A stretch of 64,000 nucleotides of DNA from Perkinsus chesapeaki. Lineage: Eukaryota > Perkinsozoa > Perkinsida > Perkinsidae. Where the stretch lies: assembly GCA_013115145.1 (NCBI GenBank), contig JAAPAO010000017.1:62001-126000 (forward strand), written 5' to 3'. A program made the position numbers and the translations under genes. The notes beneath the pieces are model-generated. The model did no database searches. It saw only the letters and a program-made list of their open reading frames with translations, and had not been told where the DNA came from. Position 1 is the first letter of the stretch. The number at the start of each line of letters is the position of its first letter. Below, piece by piece: positions 1-10,246 of this stretch.

Positions 1-430
1 AGCTCTCCTCGACCGCCTTCGTCCCTCGCCGAGCCTCCAGCGTATCTACAGGCTCCTCCGCGTCAACCTCTTCAACAGGCGGCCTGGACTTCCGTCTCTG
101 ACTCCTCTTCCGTTCCTTGACGGGCTCTGCCACCTCCTCCAGGCGCCGCGAGGACCGCCGTGCGCTTTTACGTCGCAGCTTGCTTTTTCGTGCCGCACTG
201 TGGGTCTGTCTCTCCTCGTCCTCTTCCCGTTCCAGGAGCCCGGCTCTCCCGAAGTCCGCGTCTGAATCCACAGAAACATCGGCAACCTTCTCCGGCCGCA
301 TCTGCGGTGGCGCTTCAACCCTCGCCGCCGCCGCCGGTTGCTCTGCAGTGGCAGCACGTCGGGCATTTTCCGCGAACAACGAGTGTGCCTGGCGAGTACA
401 GGGATGCAGTCCGGTAGAGCCGCGTGGCAT
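1..430 (-). CDS. Charged hypothetical protein, 5' part only
   Basis: An open frame starts at the ATG at 430-428 and runs without a stop to the left edge, giving 143 residues; the 3' part is outside the window. After an N-terminal stretch beginning MPRGSTGLHP the protein turns strongly charged, with an acidic block (LEREEDEE) followed by Lys/Arg/Ser-rich segments (RRKSARRSSRR, KERKRSQRRKS) that look like bipartite nuclear targeting signals. GC at third positions is high, as in the neighbouring gene. No family is recognised; a nuclear or chromatin role is only an inference from composition. Frames on the plus strand here are the complement of this Arg/Glu-rich coding and are not counted. Confidence 0.5.
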   Translation of the reverse strand, partial: MPRGSTGLHPCTRQAHSLFAENARRAATAEQPAAAARVEAPPQMRPEKVADVSVDSDADFGRAGLLEREEDEERQTHSAARKSKLRRKSARRSSRRLEEVAEPVKERKRSQRRKSRPPVEEVDAEEPVDTLEARRGTKAVEES

Positions 431-856
431 GTGATAACCTACCATCTCGAGGATCCTATTAGATGACATAATATAAAGATCCAATTTATCTACAACTCGT
501 TCGAGCCTAAAGGACACTCATACTTCTATGGGACATCAGCTCGCTACCTGTCACAAAGACGATCCAGTCGGAGGTCTGTCAAGGATGCGACCGAATGCGG
601 CATCGCCCCTGCATGCACATTCGGCATGCGATAAGCGCTGCTATAGGGGTCATTTCTATCGTTGGTGACCATGTCCAAAGGGACCAGTAGCTACTCTGGT
701 TAGGGTAATTGACAACACAACAGTCTATCCTACATCACCAAGATCAATTGAATGCTGCACGTGCTCTTCATGGCCAACTTCCCCTGCCGTGCCCGATACT
801 GCACGGTGGTAGTCACGGCCTGCTAAGGCTCTGCGTCGATACAGTACTGGGAGCAG
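431..856. other. Intergenic, no gene seen
   Basis: No coding frame with family similarity or coding-like composition was seen. It lies between the start of the gene at 1-430 and the stop of the large gene at 857-6165, so it should hold a promoter for the first and a 3' end for the second; neither shows an obvious motif. Confidence 0.4.
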
Positions 857-3800
857 TCATCCAATTGGCGCATCACTAGTTCCGAAGAAGGTGCCAACCT
901 CAACGATGTCACCGAGGGAATCTACGGCAGCCCACCAAGAATGCTTCTCAGGTCTTGCCAAAGGCCGATAAGGCAGCACTGCTGCCACCACACCATTCAC
1001 CTTCACCACAACAGCGTTGCCTTCGGTGGAGGCCCTCATCTCTAGGACGTCACGCTCCTTGATGAACTGGGAGTCATCACCAGCAACCTCGCCAGTAGGA
1101 TTCCCATAGAGTCGGTGAACCACAAGCATGCCGAGGCTGTCCAGCTCATCGATGCTGGGTGCACCGGAAAGGCCATCATTGATCATACCGATCCCCTGGT
1201 CAGCTTGTAGCAATCCTACGGCGATTCCCCACGGTCTGGTGGGGTCCGAGACCGCATTGATGAGAACAGTAAAGCCACTACGGACGTCGATGGGGGAAGC
1301 GGAAATGCAGACCCCCTCAAGGCCTGTACCAGGCAGCTCGCTAGGGTGACCAGCACCGACAGTCTTAGGACCACCATGGACGAAGCTGACCAGGGGTAGA
1401 GGCGGGCGCCCAAATACTGAGCACTGAATAGTGGCCGAGGCATCCATGAGGTCCAGAATGCCCCACATGGAGCCGACTTCGGACGGCATGGCAGCATCAG
1501 AAAGCACCACTGCCTCAGCATTGACTTCCACCTGGAACCTGAAGAGCAACAATACCAACGATCTCCGCATCACATGCCAGATTACCTGCCCTCTTCAGTG
1601 AGGGTAACTCCGAGGACATCTCCTGGACGCAGCTTGCTAGGGTGGTAGTCACTATGGCAATCCACAAAAGCAGCTCCATTGAAGAGTTGACCATCATAGC
1701 CACACACAGCAACAACGCCTTCAACCTCATCAGCCGTTTCACAGCCCACCGTAACCGGTCTCGATCTACCAGCGGCCAGACCTATAGTGAGACCCGCGGA
1801 AGAGCCGCTACGTGAGCTGGTGCATTCACCGACATAGACCTCCAAGCCCCACGTGCCATCCGACCGCAAAGCGAGCGGGATAGGCACTACCGCAGGGCCA
1901 TGGGATGGGTTAGAAATGTCCGTCATGGCGATGCGGCCGCCCTCCAGAGGGACTAGCCTCTCAGATAGACTGCTCAGTCCGATATTTTCGGGGCAGGCTA
2001 CAGATATCGACTGAATCCGTCTGCACTGATGCCACAGTTCCACAGTGGCTCTGAGCTCCTCCTCCTCCTGCTGCTGGTGGTGATCCATGTAGGCTAGGAG
2101 ACGGCATACCAATACCTCGCCGGCATTGAGGGCCACATCACTACAGAGGACTGACTCAGGTGATTCATCATCATCAGGGGAGAAACTAATCATCATCTGG
2201 CCTGATCCCGATGAGTCTTTGAAAATCTCAACTGCAATGAGACAGGCATCCGCAGGAGGATGGCCGGTGTCCAAGCCAAGCGGTGCTGTGGCTAGGGCTG
2301 ATACCTCCTCAGACTGATCCAGCAACCTGTGGTTTGAATCTGCCGACTCGGTGTAATCCGATCGAAGATGGGCAGATGCGGCAGAGGAAGGCATATCACT
2401 TCCGGCGTCCTTTAGCGAACTACTCATCTCTGAGTTGTGGCTTTCAGATTCACTTCCAGGATCCGACTGATACTCTGGCCCATCAGACTCGGGCTCCCTT
2501 TTGTCACTGGTGCCTAGATTCCGTCGTCCAATCACTAATTGCATTTGAGCCCAGCCCTGAGCGAGGAACGCTGCCACCCCACCAGGTTCATCACCACCAT
2601 GAAACGGTTCCGTAAAACTGCTACGTTCTGAGATCTCCTGACTTGTCATCACTACACTCCCGCTGGATCCAGTTGCAGACCGAGGTTGTGCCGAAAGAGA
2701 ATCTTCGTCAGATGTAGGGGAGGCAGCGGCGCCATGCGCCCAATCTTCAGGATCGGATACGTCTGATCCAGAAGTATCGGAGATATCTTCAACATTATTA
2801 GCTGCGATGGCTCGATGGGTGGGTTCAGCTATCTTCGACTTCTGCCAAGACCCTTGGTTACTAACCGAGCCTATCTCCTCCTTGTGGCTTTGGTTACTAA
2901 CCGAGCCTATCTCCTCCTTGTGGCTTNNNNNNNNNNNNNNNNNNNNNNNNNNNNNNNNNNNNNNNNNNNNNNNNNNNNNNNNNNNNNNNNNNNNNNNNNN
3001 NNNNNNNNNNNNNNNNNNNNNNNNNATTGTGGCTTTGGTTACTAACCGAGCCTATCTCCTCCTTGTGGCTTTGGTTACTAACCGAGCCTATCTCCTCCTT
3101 GTGGCTTTGGCTACTAACCGAGCTCAGCTGCTCCTTTATAGAAGGTGAGCCAATAGACTGCATGCTCATTAGTCGTGAGCCCATCTCCTTCGGTGTGCCT
3201 TCGTTTAAAGACGTTCCACTCCAGTGACCCCTCCGATTGGCTACCCCTCCCTCTTCCACTGTCTGTCCAGCTGCTCCCCAACTGGTAGGCGCCGAGCTTC
3301 GTGGAGAACCCTTCTGTGGATTAGTTGCATCGACAATAACCATAGAAGGCGCATCCATCACTCCCGCTAAGCTCATCTTCACATCAACCAGTAGACCACC
3401 GTGCGTTTCCTCACCACTGTGTAGCAGGTCACTTCCAACCAGGTCATCACAGTAATTCGACTCAGCATCATGTCCGCGGCTCTCAGTGCCCTCATCGCCC
3501 ACGCCCGACTCTTCATGTATAGTCTCCACCTCGACCATCCCATGACCCAGTTCACTGTCCTCGTCACCATCACTGCCAAATGACTCTGCTAAGCTGTCAT
3601 CGACGCCGATCAACTCAGCTGCGAGCTGATCCGCTTCTTCCATTGGGGATTCTGTCGCCGTCAGACTGCTGCTAGTTGGTGATACCGACAGCAGTTGCCC
3701 TTCATCACTAGGTAAAGCCACCTCGACTACAGCACCTACACGTGACGGTCGGCTGAGAGCCTCCAGCAAGGCAGCTGAAACCCGTGCCATGGGCGAGCCG

Positions 3801-6165
3801 TTGCCGGTCTCACTGATAGCATCAGACCCGCGCCGAAGATCTCCCGATTCTTCACTGTCCGTGGCTACTGCAGCCATGCCTAGGCTGTCCGTGGCTACTG
3901 CAGCAACCGCCATGGTTTTCGGCCCTTCCACAGAGAGCGCGCGGTCACTGAAGCCCGCACCACCTAACATCTGCCCATCGCCGCTTTGGGATGAGACAGA
4001 GTCCTCCTCCTCCCCCTCTGACCCCGATAGCTCATCATCGCCATGGACACCTGACACATCACTCTCTCGATCAGATGTACTCATCGCAGGGGTGATAGGC
4101 AGCAGGCCAGTAACCTGCTCTGGGTTCTGGTCAGCAGCCGACTCATCCGAGGTCATCTCCCAGCTACTACCAGACGCCCCGTCAACCGAGTCATGAGATG
4201 ACTGGCTCTCTTCGACAGGTGGCTCCTCCTCCTCCTCCACGTCCTTACCTTCTTCATCTTCTTCAAACCGTACCTTCTTAACCGTGGCACTGCTGCCGTG
4301 GTCCTCTACCACACTTGGTCCCTGGTCGACATCCTCATCAATAACCCTCACATCTGTTCCACCGTGGCCGTTCACTACTCTAACCTCAACTACGACCCTT
4401 CTCTCTGACATGGGAGCCCGGCTGACACTACCACTGCCGACTTGATGGACTAGGCTCAAAAGCGCCTCCGAGTGTTGCTTTTGGACATCGATGACAGGCT
4501 TGAGGGCTTCCTGTAGGATAGTCAACGTGGGTGGCTCCTCCACAAGGGCTTCCTTGGCTTTAACTCGCTCGAGGGACGATCTCGTCGAATCAGCGGTGAG
4601 GTTGTCAACAGTGGTGACAGGCTGGGTGACAGAGCCGACGGCAGGCAGGGGAGGTCTGGTGATAATAGACACTGCATCACAGGTGCCCAATAGGTCCACT
4701 ACCGGCCAAAGCTTCTCATCTGCCGCTAGACTTGGCATCTGTGATGCCACTGCCATCTGCTGCCCATCAACATACAGGATAACCTTCATCGATCCTTCCC
4801 GCACCAGCAGACCTATTACCTGGCCTGCACGCAAGTCAGTCGGCCTCCACCCTGTCTGCTCGTACTCACCGATACTCGTGTCGAAGGACTGCCCATTGAA
4901 GCCCATCAACATGGCAGGCTGGGCCATCTCAGCAGCCAGCATCGGTGGCCTGGCCAACTGCTGCCTAAGTCTGACCACCCCCACCGTGAGCCCATCCAGG
5001 AACCTAGACTGGTCCACCATACGTTTAACCCTTAAAGCATAGTACCACCCCAGGCCTGGTATTCTCACCAATGGACCATCTCCCATTACTACTCTATGAT
5101 AGGGCTCATTGTGGTCGATGACAGAGGCCAGCTTACCGTCACTGGACAGCACTATATTCCGCCCGACCCTACTCCATGTCCCAAAGCATCTAGGCTTGCC
5201 AGGAGCCACTGAGTTATCGCTAGGAGGAGGAGGCAGCGAAGGGAACGGCAATAGTGACACTGCTTCGACCGAACCGCCGAGGTCGGCGTAAACGAATACA
5301 GCTCTGTCCAGCACCGGCAGCCGTGGGACCCTGCGTCTCGGAGGGCGACCAACTGACACGCTGTTGATGTAGACGGACAGGTAGCTGCCACCAGTGGCGT
5401 CATCAGGAGCGACCAAGAGACCAAGCCTGTCACCTACTGCTGGGGACCATGGCCCTTCCATATTGACCTCATCACCCTCCTCGACAGTCCATGCAACCGA
5501 ATCCTCCATCACCATAGCACCATCCGATGGCTTCCTCAGTAGCATGTCCGGGCTGCATAAGGTATACCCTATCCGAAACCGACTACCAGATGGTCGCTGC
5601 TCTGTCGAAGGCCTTAACCTCTTAACGCAGACCTCAAAGTACACCACAGCACCACCACGAACAGAGCATCTACCATTCCCATAAACTATTGTCCCATATG
5701 GGCAAGTTGCCAAAGCTATCTGGCCGCACTCTGACACTTCCACATTATGGCCCACAGCCTCCCTAGACCACGCTACTAGCTCAGACACCACAGCTCTCTC
5801 TTTAGCGTTGTACTTGCCGGAGCGATAGGCTAGAGCATCTAATCTACGTACTTCATCTTTTAGCCTAGCTTGTGTGCTTTCTATAAACGATAGTTTCTCT
5901 CGCATGCCGAGAGGCCTAAGCCAAATCCATCCAAGCCACCACCCACTCTCCCCCTGTACTACTACTCTGGCCGCTCTATACAATCCTGCTCCATACTTTC
6001 CGCTAACTCAGATGGCTCCAAATGTGACCATTCTGGCGCCCTCTTCTTCCTCGCCTTCGCCACTGCTGCCGATCCCCTGCCTAGCTGCCTCAATACATCA
6101 TCATAAGCGCCTCTAAGAGCCTCCATGTCCCCTTCCGTAAACATGTGGTATTTACTGATCGCCAT
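857..6165 (-). CDS. Large protein with four tandem Neuralized/SPRY-like (NHR) modules
   Basis: Three exons are read: 6165-5966, 5915-1586 and 1538-857, joined across introns of 50 and 47 nt (GTAGTA..TTAG and GTAATC..TTCAG), about 1740 residues if the gap length is right. Residues 1-120 form a helical N-terminus. Two beta-sandwich modules follow; the second has NHR-type signatures: a start like W-S-R-V-G-R-N-I-V-L, the middle GLTVGVV, and the end VVDLLGTCDAVSI. Two more divergent modules lie at the C-terminus (GLTIGLA..GDVLGVTL and AVDSLGDIVEVGTFFG). Between the pairs is a roughly 700-residue acidic Ser/Glu-rich linker containing the 12-residue repeat SVSNQSHKEEIG, where the assembly gap falls. 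NHR/SPRY modules bind protein partners, so a scaffold role is likely. Family assignment rests on motif reading only. Confidence 0.68.
2855..3130 (-). repeat. 36-bp in-frame tandem repeat interrupted by assembly gap
   Basis: A 36-bp unit encoding SVSNQSHKEEIG is repeated about twice on each side of a run of 99 N (2927-3025). The flanks read in different frames across the N run as written, so the true gap length cannot be 99 and the array is probably collapsed. The last unit at the 3117 side is diverged (GCTACT for GGTTACT). Confidence 0.85.
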
Positions 6166-6463
6166 ACTTGGGCGGGAGGAGGAAGGCCTTCATCCAACAA
6201 CAACTACTCTACACTTCTATACCTTCCACAAATCTATCTTAAACCGTAAAAGGACACAAATTTTGAGTTACAGTTCCAACTTCCCTACCAAACAGTTCCC
6301 CAAGAACTTACTCTGTATTACAATGGAAAATTTGCTCGGAAGATAACGCCACGCTCGCCATATAACGCAAGTTCTAAATCACGGTTGATGAAACTGTCAG
6401 AAGTAGTACCAAGAATACATTCATAAAGCGTCAGAAAAACAACAACAAGGAAGATGAGGAGGC

Positions 6464-7716
6464 TTACAGCTGCCACTGGAACTGAATGGTGAAACCGTCG
6501 CCATTGGACTCATACCGACGAGTGAAGTGACCATCGGAAAATGTCGAGGACTCGGAGTGGTCACCGCCGTCGTCATTACTGGCAGAGCACAGGTCATGGG
6601 ATGTCATCTTAGCTCGACAGATCGGACAGGTCGGGGCACGCCTCAGCCATCTACGCCCACATTCTTCATGAAGATAGTGTCCACAGCTCATCTTGTAACT
6701 GATAAGTGATGACCTAGACTGACTCAATGCCCGCGTACAATAGTTGCCATTCGATACCGCTAAGATGCATGCACCTTATCTAATACGCTTTATGTTGGTC
6801 CACAGACTGGGCATATCGACCAACCGACGTCCTCATTGTTTATTATTGCTTCGCCTCTACCGTATTCCCCTCAGTATTACCATTTATCTCCTATATTATA
6901 TTCCTCCATGCATATGGCACATGCCTCCCCCACTATACCATCCCCATCCTCCAGCTCAACAGCTGATACCCCCTCCAAGGACTCTGGAGTCCCTAAAACG
7001 ATATATGCTCTTTCACATAACGCACATTTGCAAGCTCGAAATCCCTTCCCAAACCAAGTCGGGTAAATCGCTATTCTGGGTTCCCGATGTCGCGCAGGAA
7101 GCCACTTAGATTTCCCACTTGAAACGCGATACCAATAAGGCCCATGTTACCATCATTAGTGTCCCACAGATGTGCCGCCTTCTCCTCTCCAAGCACCTCT
7201 ACCAGAAGGGCATTGATCCTCTCATCCAGAGCATCTGGATCCTGTCGCAATGAGGATGGTATTCCTGCCGTTGCCGAAGATATCCTTTCCGCCTAAAACC
7301 GACCTTATCAAGCTCTAAAACCACTATTACAATTCCTCCCATGAAAGGGACCCATGACAGGTAGTGGCTGGCGAAGTAGTTAACCCTATCAGCAACACCC
7401 AGGGCGGCTTGGACGGCCTCGGGGTACCTGTCACCACCGATCAGCAGCGATGGTGACCAGCGGTGGGGTACTACGTCCGAACCATTATCTGTGTTATTCG
7501 AGCGAGAGCTGTTGCCTCCTCAGGATTAGTCTCCGCGAAGCCTATATAGTAAGGAATGGGCACTTCTATCATATACTGTATGTTACCAGCAAATCTCTGG
7601 GCTATGGTGCTGAATAGGCCATCTGGATTGGTACTGGACTCGGGTGAGGTTACAGGCTCATCTGGACTAGTAGAGGAGGAACTACTCACTTCCTCTATAT
7701 TAACCATTATAAGCAA
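6464..7716 (-). CDS. RING-H2 finger E3 ubiquitin ligase
   Basis: Five exons (7716-7475, 7427-7331, 7292-7151, 7070-6881, 6698-6464) add up to 906 nt, 301 residues. Introns are 47, 38, 80 and 182 nt. The C-terminal half holds CALC, then a RING-H2: CAIC, an 11-residue spacer, CGHYLH, EEC and CPIC, with the spacing of the C3H2C3 class; the ring is split by the 182-nt intron and only becomes complete when this is removed. The N-terminal half is Ser/Pro/Glu-rich followed by helices with hydrophobic stretches (LSWVPFMGGI). RING-H2 proteins recruit E2-ubiquitin; substrate unknown. The third junction has an alternative: reading on would end at GNPE with a stop and exclude the RING. The joined model is preferred because it alone yields a whole domain. 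Confidence 0.75.
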
Positions 7717-8069
7717 ACTTCAAAGTCGAAGCTAGCCTCTTGCCCGAGGAATCCAAAGGATCATGCGCAGAAACTAAAAATTGGTGAACGTGAGTCGCTT
7801 CGCTCCGCTTTTAAAATGTAAAACGCGCGCGCCTACACCACAATACCATATTTCTTAGTAAGCTCTTCTTCTCGCGAACATGTAACGATAACTACTGTAA
7901 ATAAAAGCATTACGTTTTTGTTACCTCTACTAGAACATCTGCATGTCAAACCCCTCTGGGACCTCATTTGAAAAGCCCACTACGGGTTACCACTGGTAAC
8001 TTACCAGTATAGAGATTTATCGATCTGCGCAATGTCTCCTATACCATATTTTGAGCGAATTCTCTGTCT
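7717..8069. other. Intergenic, no gene seen
   Basis: Upstream region of the RING gene and of the gag-like remnant. It holds a short G/C alternation (CGCGCGCG near 7828) but no coding frame that could be supported. Confidence 0.35.
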
Positions 8070-8614
8070 TTGACGGTGACGAGTTTTCCGCCGTTTGAAG
8101 AGGCCCCCTTCATTATCCATATTCAGGTATTAATTCCCATGACTAAACGGTCGTCAGGAAAGAGGCGGTCCGCCGAAGACACTTCTCGTGACGGTGGCTC
8201 CTCACCTGAGAAGGTCACTCCAGCCCAGGCCGAGACCAGACAGGCTGTAATTGATAGAAATAACGCATTTGCCGTGGCCGATACCAAAGTCCATGGGGCG
8301 GCCCGACCGACGAGATGTCCTATCAGAAGTGGCGTAGCCGTATAGTGACGGCTTTAAAGTTGCCATGTCTTAAGGAAGGCAAGGCGGGAGTTTACTACGT
8401 GTTGAGGTGCTTGAAGGACCCTGTCTTTGGGGAGGTCTGTCGCATGGCTCTCGATGGTCTCACCACCGAGCAGATCATCGATAGGCTGGATAAGCGCTAC
8501 GGTCATAGTGGTGACACCAGGGACTTGCTGAGGGAGTGGTATTTAATAAACCAAGGGGAAGATGAGGAGCCGGCTCATTACGCTACGAGGATCTCGGCGT
8601 TGGTGAAGCTTATT

Positions 8615-8665
8615 AGGGATGTTGCTGGCATTACTGTAGGCTACAGTAATGCCAGCAACATCCCT
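8615..8665. repeat. Perfect inverted repeat, 25-bp arms, 1-nt centre
   Basis: Arms 8615-8639 and 8641-8665 are exact reverse complements around a single G at 8640. It sits inside the broken gag-like frame just after the codons for RDVAGIT, and sequence beyond it no longer matches the sister copy until about 8700. Confidence 0.9.
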
Positions 8666-8997
8666 GCTGCTAAGCAGCATGGGAAATTCAAGGGAAGTAT
8701 GTAGGGACTTTAATACCAGAATTGAGGGACAAAGTTGAATGGGTATTGGGCCCCAAGCAGTCCAGTCTTGAGGAGGCGTCTGAGGTCGCTCAAAGGCAAT
8801 GGGAGGGTATGGGCAAGACCAAGGATGAGGTCATGGTCGATAGGGATGGCAAAAGCACGGATCCAGTGGACAGGCTCCCTCTGTGTCTGGATCCTTGGGG
8901 ATGATACCCGTACGCCGTCTACTAATGAAGTGCTTTAGCACTCTAAAGGGTGGTGGTCGGGGATGGAGGTGGAACAGGATAAGGGTATGGATTAGAG

Positions 8998-9342
8998 ATG
9001 GAAGGATATAGGGTTCAAACCTTTCACAAGGCTCCTGTGATGGTTGACTCGGGCTCACAAACCACTCTCACTGGGGATCTCTTCTCCCCCCAGACCCTGA
9101 TGGCTTCCCTAGCATTTGCTTCGTGGCCATCAGACTGGGGGCTAGGGATCCAGGTGAGAGGGTTTCTGGACGAGATATTTGGTAATCCTTTTTTTAATAA
9201 CCAGTCCTACCTTGATGTCATTCGTAACGAATGGCATCAAAGGGAAGAATACTATCGTTTGTCCCTTTTAGGGGCATACGAGAATCGGTACTATTCCTTT
9301 AAAGATGCTCCTTCCGATGACTCGTCTATGCCGCCTAACTAA
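8998..9342 (+). other. ORF with retropepsin-like DSG motif inside the broken element
   Basis: A 114-residue frame starts at ATG 8998 and lies in the segment that interrupts the gag-like remnant. Near its start it reads PVMVDSGSQTTLTGDLF, which resembles the active-site loop of retroviral-type aspartic proteases (hydrophobic-hydrophobic-D-S/T-G). The rest (GFLDEIFGNPFF, EWHQREEYY) shows no protease features I recognise. It could be a fragment of a gag-pro region or a chance resemblance. It ends where the trinucleotide repeat begins. Confidence 0.3.
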
Positions 9343-9343
9343 A

Positions 9344-9489
9344 TCTTCATCATCATCATCATCATCATTGTTACTGTACTTGTCATCACCATCATCATCA
9401 TCATCATCATCATTGTTACTGTACTTGTCATCACCATCATCATCATCATTGTTACTGTACTTGTCATCATCACCATCATCATCATCTAT
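9344..9489. repeat. Compound ATC/GAT repeat with a 20-nt spacer motif
   Basis: Runs of ATC alternate three times with the spacer TTGTTACTGTACTTGTCATC, making a small minisatellite. On the minus strand it is an open frame of Asp runs broken by GDDKYSNN, on the plus strand Ser runs broken by LLLYLSS; neither need be expressed. Confidence 0.85.
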
Positions 9490-10246
9490 GTGGGGATCCT
9501 GGAACGGTGCTGCTGCTGGTGGGCTATCATATTCATTATTTAAATTTAAAGTAATGGATACTGTTAAGTTATCTGGGCTTAGTGATAGGGAGGCCAGAAG
9601 GTACCTGTTGCGGTGCTTGAAGGGGCCAATTAGGCAGCAACAGGTTAAAAAGTGGGTTAAAGGAGGGCTACCATTCAGCACTATAATGGCCTGCTTGGAC
9701 AAGCAGTTCCTTCGGGAACGTAGAGGCTTTGGGGTTTTTGATGAGTGGAGGGAAATTCACCAGGAGGAAGGGGAGAGCCCTGAGCACTTTATCCCGGATA
9801 TATATCTTTATCCCCTTATTTATTTAAGGGGAGGATATCGGCCTATGTCAGGGCGATTAAACAGGAACTTCACTTTGAGATACAGCCACCGGAGCAGGGC
9901 TTCCGGTTCCTGGAGGGGTTCGTCCGACCGATACGCTTCAAGCTTTCGCTGGACTTCATGAGAACTACTAACCCGACGATAGACGTTATTATGCCCAAGG
10001 CGTCGTATTATTGGAATTTGGAGAGGAGGAGGGAGATTGACCCCACCAGGATGCCCTGCAACTTTTATGCCGACGAGCACAAGTGTCGGTTTGGAGTTAA
10101 CTGTCGGTTTAGGCACATCGACAGTATCTGGTGATCATTGCTGACACACCGGAATAAGATTGTATCAACCCTTTTCGCGCTCATGTGGTTGGTGGTTGTT
10201 ATTGCGATGCTGAGTTAGCCAAGTGGCAGGTGTTGTTTCTTTGGCC

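Larger units (their letters stand above)
8070..10133 (+). pseudogene. Broken gag-like retroelement gene
   Basis: The pieces correspond in order to the intact gag-like gene at 10247-11506. At 8315-8620 the block with DPVFGEVCRMALDGL matches DPVFGEVCRWAVEGL in the intact copy; 8720-8900 matches its mid part (LPLCLDPWG against LPLCVAPWS); 9540-9790 matches the second capsid-like half; 9990-10133 ends in a CCCH finger, C-x8-C-x5-C-x3-H, before a stop at 10131-10133. Breaks seen: a one-base shift near 8294, a hairpin at 8615-8665 that replaces expected sequence, a frame change before 8722, unrelated sequence from about 8905 to 9530, and an AT-rich insertion near 9800-9835 that shifts frame. Homology to the downstream copy is clear; loss of function is inferred from the breaks. 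Confidence 0.75.

Noticed and set aside
4491-5042. 183-codon plus frame inside the NHR-like gene
   Set aside because: Complement of a coding exon with clear domain motifs on the other strand; Ser/Thr/Arg-rich shadow.
9268-9702. Minus frame with Asp-rich runs as a real acidic protein
   Set aside because: The frame is created by the ATC repeat and otherwise opposes the gag-like homology on the plus strand.
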